64,000 nt of DNA, taken from contig NZ_JMIW01000003.1 in assembly GCF_000715015.1 (NCBI RefSeq), forward strand, positions 186,001 to 250,000, in the 5' to 3' direction. The notes beneath the pieces were generated by a model that did no database searches, was not told where the DNA came from, and saw only the letters and a program-made list of their open reading frames with translations. Origin of the DNA: Erythrobacter longus (GTDB taxonomy: Bacteria > Pseudomonadota > Alphaproteobacteria > Sphingomonadales > Sphingomonadaceae). Position 1 is the first letter of the stretch, and the number at the start of each line of letters is the position of its first letter. The translations under genes were made by a program, and so were the position numbers. This document shows positions 1 to 9,020 of the stretch, one piece after another.

Positions 1-927
1 GACGTCGATCGAGTCGTCTGACGCGCCAATGACAGCAAGCTGGCTCATGTTGACCGAGCCACCGAAGAACTCAACGCCATCATCCGAACTGTTGAATGAC
101 ATGACGTGGTTAAATGTGGTGCCGCTGCCCACGCCGCCGGTGGTGAGGCACTGAAGCTCATTGCCCTGAGTAAGTTCAAAGCCGCAGAAGCGCATTTGAA
201 CATATTCGAAGGTACCAGACGAGTCTGCGTCATTACCGCCGCCAAAGAAGAAGGTTGCGGCCGAGCCTTCGAGGCGTTGCTGACAGGTCGGGTTGGCGTT
301 TGGAACTGCGGCGGTGTTGAACACATTGTCCTGGCAGTCGGAAACAGGTGCGCGGCCAAGCATCACGATGCCACCCCACTGCGCCTGACTGTTGTCATTG
401 TTGAGGCCAAGGACGTTGTCGCGGCTGGTGAAGACAATCGGCATTGTCGGCGTGCCACTCGCGTTGAGCGCATTGCCGCGGTTAACGATGAGCGCTGATG
501 CTGCCTGCGCGAAGAAGATTGCGCCTGGCTCAACCGAAAGAGTGACCTTGGTGCCAGTGCTGCTGAAGCCTTCATCAACGCCGACCGTTACTGTGTCTTG
601 GATTTGATAAAGGAGGCCCTCGATAAACGGCAGATTGTCGTTGGTGTCGAAGGTGCTCGGCAGGGTGCATACGCGATATTCACCAGTCGGACCGGTGATT
701 GTTCCGCCATCAGTCAGGCCGCCGGTAGACGCGATTGTCGGGCAGCCTGCTGCAGGTGTTACGGTTCCGCCTGTGGATGGGGGTGTTGGCGTTGAAGTGG
801 GCGTTGGTGAAGGATTGTTAATGATGATGTCGCCTGAAGTACCAGGCGAAACAATTTCATCAGCGCCGCAGCCTGCAAGTGCCACAATGCTGACGCCAAG
901 AACGAGAGTACGTTGGATGTTTTTCAC
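1..927 (-). CDS. Lipoprotein with probable right-handed beta-helix, partial (3' end outside window)
   Basis: This reading frame is open from a GTG at 925-927 to the left edge (309 codons, no stop), so the C-terminus is missing. The N-terminus is basic and hydrophobic and ends in a lipobox (L-A-G-C, Cys20), predicting a lipid-anchored envelope protein. A Pro/Thr-rich linker follows (about residues 38-53). The rest is rich in Gly, Asn, Asp, Ser and Thr with several Cys, and has strand-turn phrases such as QWGGIVMLGR and SSDDGVEFFGG, typical of parallel beta-helix surface proteins. An AGGGGA Shine-Dalgarno lies about 9 bases before the GTG. Similar lipoproteins in this order often sit beside TonB-dependent receptors, but that neighbour would be off the window. 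Substrate or role is not known. Confidence 0.75.
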   Translation of the reverse strand, partial: MKNIQRTLVLGVSIVALAGCGADEIVSPGTSGDIIINNPSPTPTSTPTPPSTGGTVTPAAGCPTIASTGGLTDGGTITGPTGEYRVCTLPSTFDTNDNLPFIEGLLYQIQDTVTVGVDEGFSSTGTKVTLSVEPGAIFFAQAASALIVNRGNALNASGTPTMPIVFTSRDNVLGLNNDNSQAQWGGIVMLGRAPVSDCQDNVFNTAAVPNANPTCQQRLEGSAATFFFGGGNDADSSGTFEYVQMRFCGFELTQGNELQCLTTGGVGSGTTFNHVMSFNSSDDGVEFFGGSVNMSQLAVIGASDDSIDV

Positions 928-1244
928 AGCAAGCTGTCCCCTAAAAAACCGAGAATCAAATCGCGAGAATTGGCTCGCGTGATGTCCGGCTAGGGTGTCG
1001 ATGTGACAGAATTTATGCGGCGATCACGTTTGTGCGACAATTTTGTAATGCGACAAAAACATGACGAATGTGACATTCGTTCTGACGCTGTTTGTAACAA
1101 GAATGCAATATAAGGGATTGTCTAAGTCTCTGTAATTCAACAATTCAGCCGAATTACAATTGCGAAATTATGACAATGTTACAGATTTATTGCATTCTCG
1201 CCCGACGTCAGTCATTCTCTGACAAAGATTGAAGGAGACGAGAG
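928..1244. promoter_or_regulatory. Divergent intergenic region with palindrome and repeated TGCGACAA
   Basis: This 317-bp AT-rich stretch separates two divergent genes and holds no ORF I would support. It contains a perfect 7-3-7 inverted repeat at 1064-1080 (ACGAATG, TGA, CATTCGT) and two TGCGACAA copies at 1033-1040 and 1049-1056, 16 bases apart. These look like regulator binding sites for the lipoprotein gene, the TPR gene or both, but I cannot assign a factor. Confidence 0.4.
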
Positions 1245-1676
1245 ATGACCTTGCTGCAACCGACCAAACTGCGTCTGGCTCTAATTGCCGCAATCGGCCT
1301 TGGTAGTGTGGTGCCTGTGGCCCCGGCTTTTGCGCAAAGCGATAACGTAGGTGGTGAGGGGCTTGCTTCGGCAGCTTTGGTCGATGGCAACGCCTCGACC
1401 GCGATTGAGCTTTTGCAGTCCGAGCTAAAAGAAGCCCCGCAGGATCCAGCGATTTTGATCAATCTTGGGATTGCCTATGCGCAAACCGGAAACGAAGCCG
1501 AAGCGCGCTCCCATTTCGAAGCCGCTTTGACATCGCGCCAAGTTATCGAGCTTGATACTGCCAATGGCCGCACGACCGATTCGCGCCGTCTTGCTCGTCA
1601 GGCAATATCCATGCTTGATCGCGGTGAGTTTCGTCCCTTGGCACGCCAAACAGACCAACTCACTCTGCGCCAATAG
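1245..1676 (+). CDS. Small secreted tetratricopeptide-repeat protein
   Basis: The 143-residue product begins with a clear Sec signal peptide (basic start, hydrophobic core, A-F-A cleavage site after residue 30). About residues 40-105 form two TPR-like helical pairs, including an ILINLGIAYAQTGNEAEARSHFEAAL unit (residues 70-95 approximately), which suggests a protein-protein interaction role in the periplasm. A GAAGGAGA Shine-Dalgarno sits just before the ATG. The 3' end runs into a 15-bp tandem repeat containing the stop codon. The gene precedes the type IV secretion operon but is separated from it by a terminator, so a link is only positional. No specific function is recognised. Confidence 0.7.
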   Translation: MTLLQPTKLRLALIAAIGLGSVVPVAPAFAQSDNVGGEGLASAALVDGNASTAIELLQSELKEAPQDPAILINLGIAYAQTGNEAEARSHFEAALTSRQVIELDTANGRTTDSRRLARQAISMLDRGEFRPLARQTDQLTLRQ

Positions 1677-1728
1677 TTGGGGCGCCAATAGTTGGGGCGC
1701 CGGTAATCGGGGCGCCAGTAATCGGGCC
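1669..1728. repeat. Four tandem imperfect 15-bp repeats over the TPR gene stop codon
   Basis: Units start at 1669, 1684, 1699 and 1714. The first two are identical (GCCAATAGTTGGGGC) and the last two differ by a few bases (CAA to CGG or CAG, AGT to AAT). The stop codon TAG of the TPR gene lies inside unit 1, so the array begins in the coding region and continues into the 3' flank. Confidence 0.85.
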
Positions 1729-1848
1729 TCCATTGGTAGGCTTTCCCGAAAGTCCGCGCGCATGCGTTGAGGCCCACAAATGACTGAGCTGGACACAGCT
1801 GGCCCGATGCGGTCCGCACGGCATGAAGAAAAAACCGGACCTTGGATC

Positions 1849-1873
1849 AAGGGGGCTTTGCGCCCCCTTTTTC
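1849..1873 (+). terminator. Rho-independent terminator
   Basis: A GGGGGC stem, a short TTTGC-type loop and GCCCCC are followed by a run of T. It ends transcription of the TPR gene and insulates the secretion operon downstream. Confidence 0.8.
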
Positions 1874-1991
1874 GTGTGTAGCCGGTATCTGACGTAAAGG
1901 TGGCACCGCTTGCCGGGTGGCCCTTTATGGCTATGCTGTCACCTGCTTGTCATTTAGGTTAGACAAGAGAGCTGTATCGGGAGGAACCGGA

Positions 1992-2672
1992 ATGATTTTC
2001 ATTCGTGCGAGGGGAACAGTGACCGCTGCCATTTTGGCAATGTTTGCAAGCACTTCGCTTGTGAGCCCAGCGAAGGCTGACGTTTTGGAGATCACTCCTG
2101 ACGGCGCGCGCTGGGTTGCTGGTGGTCCTTTGCAGACCGTGGTTCAACCGGCAGGCGTCGTGACTGCTGATGCAAGCGGAGTGGTCGTCCCAGACCGTAT
2201 TATCGCCAATCCGCAAGCCCATGCCGCCGGTATCCCGATGCAATATGCAGCCAAGATTGCTGAACTTTCAGAGCGGTTTGACCTTAGTCCTGCGCTTCTC
2301 GAAGCGGTGGTATGGCAAGAAAGCCGTTGGCGTGAAGGGGCCGTGTCGCCTGCAGGCGCGCGCGGTCTTGCGCAATTGATGCCGGGAACGGCGCGGGACC
2401 TCGGCGTGGACCCCGATGATCCGATGCAAAACCTTGAAGGCGGCGCGCGATATCTGCGTGAGCAGCTCGACCGCTTCGATGGTGATCTGGAAAAGGCGCT
2501 TGCTGCCTATAATGCGGGCCCTGGGCGGGTGGAGCGTGCAGGCGGTGTTCCCAATATTCGCGAGACAAAGCATTATGTTGCGGCCATTTTGGGCCGTCTT
2601 GCCAATCATTCGCGGCCTGCAATGCAGGGCGCTCCCATGCAGCTTCGGGCAATGGTGCCTGCGCAAAGGTAG
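1992..2672 (+). CDS. virB1: VirB1-like lytic transglycosylase
   Basis: The 226-residue product has a signal peptide (about residues 1-29) and a C-terminal SLT/goose-lysozyme-like domain. The catalytic Glu is in WQESRW (Glu110), followed by the family motifs GLAQLMPGTA and AAYNAGPGRV. It cleaves peptidoglycan in the periplasm, opening the wall for a secretion channel. I chose the ATG at 1992 rather than one 25 codons upstream because a GGGAGGAA Shine-Dalgarno precedes it and the signal peptide then begins correctly. It lies first in the virB operon, so VirB1 is the natural assignment; the domain alone would also fit a general housekeeping transglycosylase. Confidence 0.85.
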   Translation: MIFIRARGTVTAAILAMFASTSLVSPAKADVLEITPDGARWVAGGPLQTVVQPAGVVTADASGVVVPDRIIANPQAHAAGIPMQYAAKIAELSERFDLSPALLEAVVWQESRWREGAVSPAGARGLAQLMPGTARDLGVDPDDPMQNLEGGARYLREQLDRFDGDLEKALAAYNAGPGRVERAGGVPNIRETKHYVAAILGRLANHSRPAMQGAPMQLRAMVPAQR

Positions 2673-2720
2673 ATGGATTTCGGTGTTTGGCGGCATTCGC
2701 GCCTTCAAGACTAAAGGGAT

Positions 2721-3059
2721 ATGAGAACTGTAATGACTTCGCTTCTTCAACTGCCTGTCCGTTTGAAGGCCCGCTTGATGGCTTTTCTGGCGCTTTTCCT
2801 GACGCCAAGCGCGGCAATGGCCCAGCAGGCGACCAACCAAGGCGGCGACCCGATCACCTCTGCGCTTTTGTGGATGCAGAGCATTCTTCTCGGTCCCATC
2901 GCAACTGCGCTTGCTGTGATGGCTGTGGCAGGTGTTGGTTTCATGATGCTGACCGGCCGCATGAACTGGCGGTATGGTATGACTGTGATCATCGGCGTAT
3001 TCATCATCTTTGGAGCGCCGCGTTTGGTGGCAACCATTGCTGGCGGAGCGGGGGTTTAA
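2721..3059 (+). CDS. virB2: VirB2/TrbC-type pilin
   Basis: The 112-residue product has a long signal sequence ending near S-A-A-M-A-Q (about residue 34), then two hydrophobic segments (about residues 51-75 and 85-108) joined by a short basic loop (GRMNWR). That is the layout of VirB2/TrbC pilins, which are processed and assembled into the secretion pilus. A second ATG four codons in is an alternative start. It lies directly between virB1 and virB3. Assignment rests on topology and context rather than a signature motif. Confidence 0.8.
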   Translation: MRTVMTSLLQLPVRLKARLMAFLALFLTPSAAMAQQATNQGGDPITSALLWMQSILLGPIATALAVMAVAGVGFMMLTGRMNWRYGMTVIIGVFIIFGAPRLVATIAGGAGV

Positions 3060-3063
3060 AGCG

Positions 3064-3372
3064 GTGAGCGATCTCATCCGTCACCCCGTGCACCGGACCC
3101 TTACCCGGCCGCAGATGTTTGCGGGCGTCACCATGGTGTTCTTCATCATCAACATGATGGTCTCGATGATTACCTATCTCGTACTGTCCCACTTGATGAC
3201 CAATATTTTCATGGTGTTGCTGTTCTTGCTCGTGCCGCTCACGATCCATGTGATCGGCTATTTTGCGTCGCTTCGCGAGCCACGTATCTTTGACCTTTGG
3301 ATCACCAAGGTGTCGAAATGCCCGCGTGTCCCCAATTTCCGGCGGTGGAGCTGTAACAGCTACGCGCCTTGA
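3064..3372 (+). CDS. virB3: VirB3 inner-membrane component of type IV secretion system
   Basis: About 102 residues from the GTG at 3064, four bases after the virB2 stop. The N-terminus IRHPVHRTLTRPQMFAGV matches the VirB3 pattern (basic start then hydrophobic pair), with membrane segments at about residues 20-40 and 45-67. VirB3 is a small inner-membrane protein that works with VirB4. The frame is open further upstream into virB2, but the GTG gives the normal VirB3 length. Confidence is high for the family and moderate for the exact start. Confidence 0.82.
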   Translation: MSDLIRHPVHRTLTRPQMFAGVTMVFFIINMMVSMITYLVLSHLMTNIFMVLLFLLVPLTIHVIGYFASLREPRIFDLWITKVSKCPRVPNFRRWSCNSYAP

Positions 3373-3413
3373 TGAATTTTGAGTTTGAGGCCTTTTAAGG
3401 AGGGCCTGTAAGT

Positions 3414-5855
3414 ATGGTGAAATGGATCGGACCCGCGAGCTGGAGCGCTAAAGAAGCGCTTGCTGGTGATCGCCTGCCGTATGAACGGCTGGTCGATGAA
3501 AGCACCGTTCTATTGCGCGATGGATCTGTGATGAGCGTGATCCAAGTGCCGGGGCTCTTGTTTGAGACAGAGGATTCAGACGCGCTGAACTCTCATGCGG
3601 CGACCCGCGAAGTGGTGCTGCGCTCAACCCTTGATGCGCGCTTTGTCCTTTATCACCATGTGATCCGCAGACGGGTTGAGGTGGAGCTTGATGCAGAGTT
3701 TCCTGATCCGCTCTCGCGCCATATTGATGCGCGTTGGAAAGAGCGGCTCGCGGGTGGATCGCTGTTTATCAATGACCAATTCGTGACCCTTATCCGTCGC
3801 CCTGCGCGGGGAAAAACTGGCCTGCCCGAGAGGATTTCCAAATTCTTCTCCCGCACCACACAAGAACAGCTTGAGGCCGATCCTAAAGACATTCGCAGCC
3901 TTAAAGCAGCCGTGACGGGGCTAACCGCAGCGCTCTCGGCCTATGGGGCCAGCGTTCTGGGCGAATACAATTCCCCCGCTGGCGGTACGAATTCGGAGAT
4001 GCTGGAGCTGCTTTCTGCGCTTTACAATGGCGAGATGCGTCCTGTGCGCCGGCCTTCGGGCGATACGGACATTGGCCACATGATCCCCTATCGCCGGGCC
4101 AGCTTTGGGCTTGATGCGATGGAGTTGAGGGGAGCGGGTCAGCCTGATTTTGCTGCGATCCTCGGCCTCAAGGAATATCCTGAGGCGACCTCGCCGGGAC
4201 TGCTCGATCCTCTTTTGCGGCTGCCGTTCGAGATGATCGTGACCGAGAGTTATGCGCCCAATGAACGCACCACTGCGCGCGAGCGAATTGATCTGGCTCT
4301 TCGCCGGTCGCGTTCGGTTGACGAAGAGGCTGCGGCTGAACGGGCCGACATGATGGCTGCGCGCGATGCTCTGGGCAATGGCGCGGTGGGCTTTGGCGAT
4401 CACCATCTCACGGTGCTTGTGCGCGAACGCTCGCTTGACCGGCTCGATGATGCTTGCGCCTCTGCAGCGGCGGCATTGGCAGATACGGGCGCGATTGCGG
4501 TGCGCGAAGACACCAATCTGGAGCCCAGTTTCTGGGCGCAATTCCCCGGCAATGAAGATTATGTGGTGCGCCGTGCGCTTATCTCAAGCGCCAATATGGC
4601 GAGCTTCGGAAGCTTCCATGGCTTTGCCTTGGGACAGGCCAGCGGTAACCATTGGGGCGATGCGGTAACGCTGTTGGAGACGACGAGCGCGACCCCGTTC
4701 TTCTTCAACTTCCACAATGGCGATTTGGGAAATTTCAGCGTCATCGGTCCATCCGGCTCGGGTAAAACAGTGGTGATGAATTTCTTGGCGGCCCAAGCGC
4801 AAAAGTTCAAACCGCGCACCATCCTGTTCGATAAGGACCGGGGCGCAGAGCTGTTTATTCGCGGGATCGGCGGGCGGTATGACCGGATCAATCCGGGTGA
4901 GCCAACAGGGTTTAACCCGCTCTCGTTGCCCGATACCCCTGCGAACAAAGCGTTCCTTCGCGATTGGCTTGGCGTGCTTCTGAATGCCGATGGGCCAGAG
5001 GAATTTGCGACGATCAGCGCGGCGGTCGATGCGACCTATGCCAATGATCCATCATTGCGCCGTCTGCGGCATTTCAAGGAATTGCTGGCGGGGGCCCGAC
5101 GTCCTCAGCCGGGTGATCTGGCCGACCGGTTGAGCGCGTGGATTGGCTCCACCAGCGGAGATGGCGGCGAACACGCCTGGTTGTTCGATAATCAGGTTGA
5201 TGCGCTTGACCTTGACCAACGTGTCCTTGGCTTTGACATGACGCAGCTGCTCGACAATCCGCGCCTGCGCACGCCGACGATGATGTATCTCTTCCACCGC
5301 ATTGATGAGCGGTTGGACGGTGAGCCCACCATGATCCTGATCGACGAGGGCTGGAAGGCGCTCGATGATGAGGTGTTCGCAGCGCGCATTCGCGATTGGC
5401 TGAAGACACTGCGGAAACGCAACGCTCTGGTCGGGTTTGCAACGCAAAGCGCCAAGGACGCCTTGGAAAGCCGTATTTCAACCGCTCTGGTTGAACAGAC
5501 CGCGACCATGGTCTTCATGCCCAACAGCCGCGCGCGGCCCGAGGATTATTGCGACGGCTTTGGCCTGACTGAGCATGAGTTGGCCCTGATCCGCTCGCTT
5601 CCGGCTCATTCGCGCTGTTTCCTTGTACGCCAGCCCGATGCGTCGGTCGTGGTGCGGTTGGACCTGTCGGGGGCTCCGGAAGTCCTCACAATCCTGTCCG
5701 GGCGCGAGGCTTCTGTGCGCAGGCTCGATCTTTTGCGAGAGGCTGTGGGTGATGCCCCAAGCGCATGGTATCCAGCGCTCACCAATCGCGATTGGCCAGA
5801 TGGCAGCGCGCAAGTGAACGAAGACGGCTCGCCCGTCTGGCAGGCGGCCGAATGA
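3414..5855 (+). CDS. virB4: VirB4 ATPase of type IV secretion system
   Basis: The 813-residue product has the VirB4/TrbE architecture: an N-terminal CagE/TrbE domain and a C-terminal ATPase. Walker A is GPSGSGKT (about residues 444-451) and Walker B is MILIDEGW (about 640-647), followed by a conserved RKRNALVGFATQS segment. It is the cytoplasmic motor that energises pilus assembly and substrate transfer. The length is normal for the family. Its stop overlaps the virB6 start (ATGA at 5852-5855), which indicates translational coupling. Confidence 0.95.
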   Translation: MVKWIGPASWSAKEALAGDRLPYERLVDESTVLLRDGSVMSVIQVPGLLFETEDSDALNSHAATREVVLRSTLDARFVLYHHVIRRRVEVELDAEFPDPLSRHIDARWKERLAGGSLFINDQFVTLIRRPARGKTGLPERISKFFSRTTQEQLEADPKDIRSLKAAVTGLTAALSAYGASVLGEYNSPAGGTNSEMLELLSALYNGEMRPVRRPSGDTDIGHMIPYRRASFGLDAMELRGAGQPDFAAILGLKEYPEATSPGLLDPLLRLPFEMIVTESYAPNERTTARERIDLALRRSRSVDEEAAAERADMMAARDALGNGAVGFGDHHLTVLVRERSLDRLDDACASAAAALADTGAIAVREDTNLEPSFWAQFPGNEDYVVRRALISSANMASFGSFHGFALGQASGNHWGDAVTLLETTSATPFFFNFHNGDLGNFSVIGPSGSGKTVVMNFLAAQAQKFKPRTILFDKDRGAELFIRGIGGRYDRINPGEPTGFNPLSLPDTPANKAFLRDWLGVLLNADGPEEFATISAAVDATYANDPSLRRLRHFKELLAGARRPQPGDLADRLSAWIGSTSGDGGEHAWLFDNQVDALDLDQRVLGFDMTQLLDNPRLRTPTMMYLFHRIDERLDGEPTMILIDEGWKALDDEVFAARIRDWLKTLRKRNALVGFATQSAKDALESRISTALVEQTATMVFMPNSRARPEDYCDGFGLTEHELALIRSLPAHSRCFLVRQPDASVVVRLDLSGAPEVLTILSGREASVRRLDLLREAVGDAPSAWYPALTNRDWPDGSAQVNEDGSPVWQAAE

Positions 5856-7042
5856 CAACCGCTTGCGATCTTGTCGCTGGGGAAATGGGCTCGGGCGTTG
5901 CCGGGGCTTTGACCGCGGTTGATTGCATCGCAAGCGAGGTAAGCAAGCAGGCATTTGAGCGCCTGTTTGGCGCCGATGGTCAATTTGGCACTGCGCTTAT
6001 GGTGCTGCTGACGTTTTATATCGCCTTTTTCGGCATTTCTTTGCTGCTGGGCCGGTCGAACCTGTCAGTGCGCGCGCTGATCCCAAAGATGGTGACGGTC
6101 GGGCTTGTGCTGACTTTTGCGACCAGCTTTGCCGCTTTCTCGACGATCTTTTACACATTCTTTGTCGCGTCGCCTGACCTTTTGGCGGGCGTGCTCACCG
6201 ATAGTGAAGGCTCTGCCACCGCCACTTTCGCGATGAAGCTCGATATTGTGTTCCTTGCGATCCAGGAGGCGAGCACGGGGATCGAGGATATCAGCGCATT
6301 CTCACCCCCCGGCATGATGTGGATCGGGGCGATGTTGCTTTTGATCGGGACCGTTGGCCTTCTGGTGACGGCGCGCATTGGCTTGGCGCTGTTGCTCGCG
6401 GTTGGTCCGATTTTCGTGGTGCTTGCGCTGTTCAATGGCACACGCGGGCTGTTTGTGGGCTGGCTCAAAGGCATGGTCATGCTCGCGCTTGCGCCGCTGT
6501 TTGCGGTTGTTGGGGGGTCAATCATGCTTGAGATGGCGGTGCCTATCCTCTCCGCTCTTGTCTCCACTCCTGGCCAGATCGATCAACAAGCCGCAATGGC
6601 GTTTTTCCTCGTGGGCTTCGTCCACTGCGTGCTGATGCTGATGGTGCTTTATGTCGGGTCCAAGATGGTAAGCGGGTGGGAAGTCTTTGGCTTTGCAAAG
6701 CCGGATGTGGCAACTGAACCCAATGCCGACGCCTATCGCACGACACCGGTCGCGCCGCTTGCAAGCTCGCTAGGCCGCGCGGTTCAAGTGACACCGGCGG
6801 CAACCATGACCAATCCTCAGCGGCGCATCAACGTGGCGATGGCAAACGCTGTTGCCGCCAATGATGGTGGCGGCCAAGCCGGCTCTACCACGGTGCGCGA
6901 GACCAAGGTTTACGCCACCAGCTCTGGAAATGCACAGAGCGGGCCGACAACCGCTGCTGCTTCGCGTACAAGGGGCATTGGCAACCGTTTCCGCTCGGCA
7001 CCTTCTGCGCCCGCGCTAAAAAATACGGAGACTTCGCAATGA
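5852..7042 (+). CDS. virB6: VirB6/TrbL polytopic inner-membrane protein
   Basis: The 396-residue product has about six hydrophobic segments between residues 45 and 285 and a hydrophilic, Ala/Thr/Ser-rich cytoplasmic tail after about residue 300. This fits the VirB6/TrbL channel component. The ATG at 5852 overlaps the virB4 stop by four bases and is preferred over in-frame starts inside virB4. Its own stop overlaps virB9 in the same way. No virB5 gene lies between virB4 and virB6, where it usually sits in VirB operons. Confidence 0.88.
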   Translation: MTTACDLVAGEMGSGVAGALTAVDCIASEVSKQAFERLFGADGQFGTALMVLLTFYIAFFGISLLLGRSNLSVRALIPKMVTVGLVLTFATSFAAFSTIFYTFFVASPDLLAGVLTDSEGSATATFAMKLDIVFLAIQEASTGIEDISAFSPPGMMWIGAMLLLIGTVGLLVTARIGLALLLAVGPIFVVLALFNGTRGLFVGWLKGMVMLALAPLFAVVGGSIMLEMAVPILSALVSTPGQIDQQAAMAFFLVGFVHCVLMLMVLYVGSKMVSGWEVFGFAKPDVATEPNADAYRTTPVAPLASSLGRAVQVTPAATMTNPQRRINVAMANAVAANDGGGQAGSTTVRETKVYATSSGNAQSGPTTAAASRTRGIGNRFRSAPSAPALKNTETSQ

Positions 7043-7875
7043 ACCCGTCAGGGACCCGGGCAAAGCCATTTGGGCTTTTTCTTTTAGCTGGATCGCTGGC
7101 GCTTGCTGCGCCTGCATACGCGCAAGACCCCGCTCCCGGCGCGCCTGCCGATCCGCGCCTTGTGACGCAGGTTTTTGACGAGGCGCAGGTTTACACCATC
7201 AATGGCCGCGTAAAGGTTCAAACGACGATCAAATTTGCGCCCGACGAAGCGATCCAGAACGTTGCAATTGGCGACAGCAGCGCGTGGCAGGTCCAGCCCA
7301 ATCAGGCGCAGACTTTGCTTTTCGTGAAACCATTGGCGACATCGGCGCGCACAAATATGACCGTGGTGACAAGCCGCCGGACCTATCTGTTCGACCTTGT
7401 AGCATCCCCTCGCAATGCGCCGCTTTATGTGATGCAATTCCGCTATCCCGAGCTTGAACGCGCGGCTGAAGAAGCGGCAATCGCCGCCGCGGCCCAAGCA
7501 GAGCGAGAGGCGGCAAATGAGGTGGAACTGGCCGCAGCCCGTGATCCTTATGCGGTGGTGGACCCCGCGCGACTGAATTTCGATTGGGCGCCAGCCGGGG
7601 AGCGCAATCTGTTCCCGGCGCGCGCTTATGATGATGGGGAGGCATTGTTCCTCACATGGCCCGCAGGCACCGCGATTCCAGCCATCCTCACAACTAATGA
7701 GGAGGGCGATGAAGGCCCTGTCAATTTCACCGTTCGCGGGGAGACTGTGGTGGTCGATACCGTGCCGACTCAGATCATCCTGCGGTCAGGCAAAGAAACG
7801 GCAACACTCACCAACCTTGGGCCCAATCTATCGCGAAGTGCGAGCGCTGACGACAGCCGTTCGCGCGGTTCATAA
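7039..7875 (+). CDS. virB9: VirB9/TrbG outer-membrane core complex protein
   Basis: The 278-residue product has a signal peptide (cleavage after A-Y-A, about residue 28), an N-terminal VirB9 domain with the typical phrase RTYLFDLV, an Ala/Glu-rich linker (about residues 140-165) and a C-terminal TrbG/CagX domain (FDWAPAGERNLFPARAYDDG). With VirB10 it forms the periplasm-spanning core; VirB7 lipoprotein normally completes it, but none is found here. The start overlaps the virB6 stop (ATGA at 7039-7042), leaving no room for virB7 or virB8. Confidence 0.9.
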   Translation: MNPSGTRAKPFGLFLLAGSLALAAPAYAQDPAPGAPADPRLVTQVFDEAQVYTINGRVKVQTTIKFAPDEAIQNVAIGDSSAWQVQPNQAQTLLFVKPLATSARTNMTVVTSRRTYLFDLVASPRNAPLYVMQFRYPELERAAEEAAIAAAAQAEREAANEVELAAARDPYAVVDPARLNFDWAPAGERNLFPARAYDDGEALFLTWPAGTAIPAILTTNEEGDEGPVNFTVRGETVVVDTVPTQIILRSGKETATLTNLGPNLSRSASADDSRSRGS

Positions 7876-7892
7876 GAGAGAGAGAAGACGAT

Positions 7893-9020
7893 ATGCGACT
7901 TGCGATGCGACTTCCATCCAAATCCGGCGGCAATGGCGCAGCGAATACCGACCCGCGTGAAGAGACGAGCGCAGAGGTTATCGACCTTGCCAGCCGCACT
8001 GGCTTTTCCCCCGTGGCACAGCGCAAGACCAAGACCGAAGGGTTGGGGCTGGCAGCCGGTGTTGCCATCGTCGCGCTATTGGGGGTGACCACATTTTGGG
8101 CGATGAATGCGGCGCAATTGCCGGAACCCGAGACGGTAGGAGCCGCTGCTCCCGCGCCGGTGCCGGCCGCTGTCCCGCCTGCTGGACCAGTGGAAGTGGC
8201 AGCGCCAGTCTCTCCGGTTGTGGCCCCGGTTGATCCCGCTCCATCGCCCGTCCTTGCGAACAGGCCGGCAGTTGGGCCAGCGGTCAATCCTTACGCCTCG
8301 CCTTCGCTCGTCTTCGATGCCAGCGCCGCTGCGCGTCAGGCCGCCAATGCCACCGATGCAATCGCTGCGCCCGCCACAGGCGCTGCTGTGAACGAAAGCA
8401 ATGGCGCGGGCGGTGCGGCCGCAGCCTTTGCCAGCCGTATAGGCGGGGTAGGGGGCGCGCCTGCTCAAGCACGGGCCATGACCAATCCGTCCACGACGGT
8501 CACCGAAGGCACCATGATCCCTGCGATCCTTGAAACGGCGATCAACACCGATGTGCCAGGATATGTCCGCGCCGTTGTTAGCCAGGACGTGCGCAGTTTT
8601 GACGGGACAAAGGTGCTCGTCCCGCGTTCATCGCGTCTCATCGGACAATATCAATCCGGCGTGCAGCAGGGGCAAAAGCGCGCCTATGTCATCTGGACAA
8701 GGCTGATCCGCCCCGATGGCGCTTCGGTAAACATCGCCTCGCCTGCGGTCGCGTTCAACGGGACCACCGGGCTTGAAGGGGACGTGGATAACCACTTCTT
8801 CCGCCGCTTTGGTTCAGCCATGTTATTATCAGTGGTCGGGGGGCTTGGTGCGTTCGCATCGGGCGGAGGATCGGTGATATTGGGCGGAGCAGGGCAGAGC
8901 GCAGCCTCTGTCGCAGCGCAGCAGGATGGGGCGATCAGCCCAACGATCCGCGTGCGCATGGGTGAACCGATCCGCGTCTTTACCGCGCGTGACCTGGACT
9001 TTTCGACGGTCAGTGGATGA
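7893..9020 (+). CDS. virB10: VirB10/TrbI core complex protein
   Basis: The 375-residue product has a short cytoplasmic N-terminus, one membrane segment (about residues 50-70), a long Pro/Ala-rich periplasmic stretch (about 75-120) and a C-terminal TrbI domain containing GTMIPAILETAINTDVPG and the antenna region (FGSAMLLSVVGGLGAFASGG). VirB10 spans both membranes and senses ATPase activity. A GAGAGAGAAG purine-rich Shine-Dalgarno precedes the start; an ATG five codons in is possible. The stop overlaps the virB11 start by four bases. Confidence 0.92.
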   Translation: MRLAMRLPSKSGGNGAANTDPREETSAEVIDLASRTGFSPVAQRKTKTEGLGLAAGVAIVALLGVTTFWAMNAAQLPEPETVGAAAPAPVPAAVPPAGPVEVAAPVSPVVAPVDPAPSPVLANRPAVGPAVNPYASPSLVFDASAAARQAANATDAIAAPATGAAVNESNGAGGAAAAFASRIGGVGGAPAQARAMTNPSTTVTEGTMIPAILETAINTDVPGYVRAVVSQDVRSFDGTKVLVPRSSRLIGQYQSGVQQGQKRAYVIWTRLIRPDGASVNIASPAVAFNGTTGLEGDVDNHFFRRFGSAMLLSVVGGLGAFASGGGSVILGGAGQSAASVAAQQDGAISPTIRVRMGEPIRVFTARDLDFSTVSG

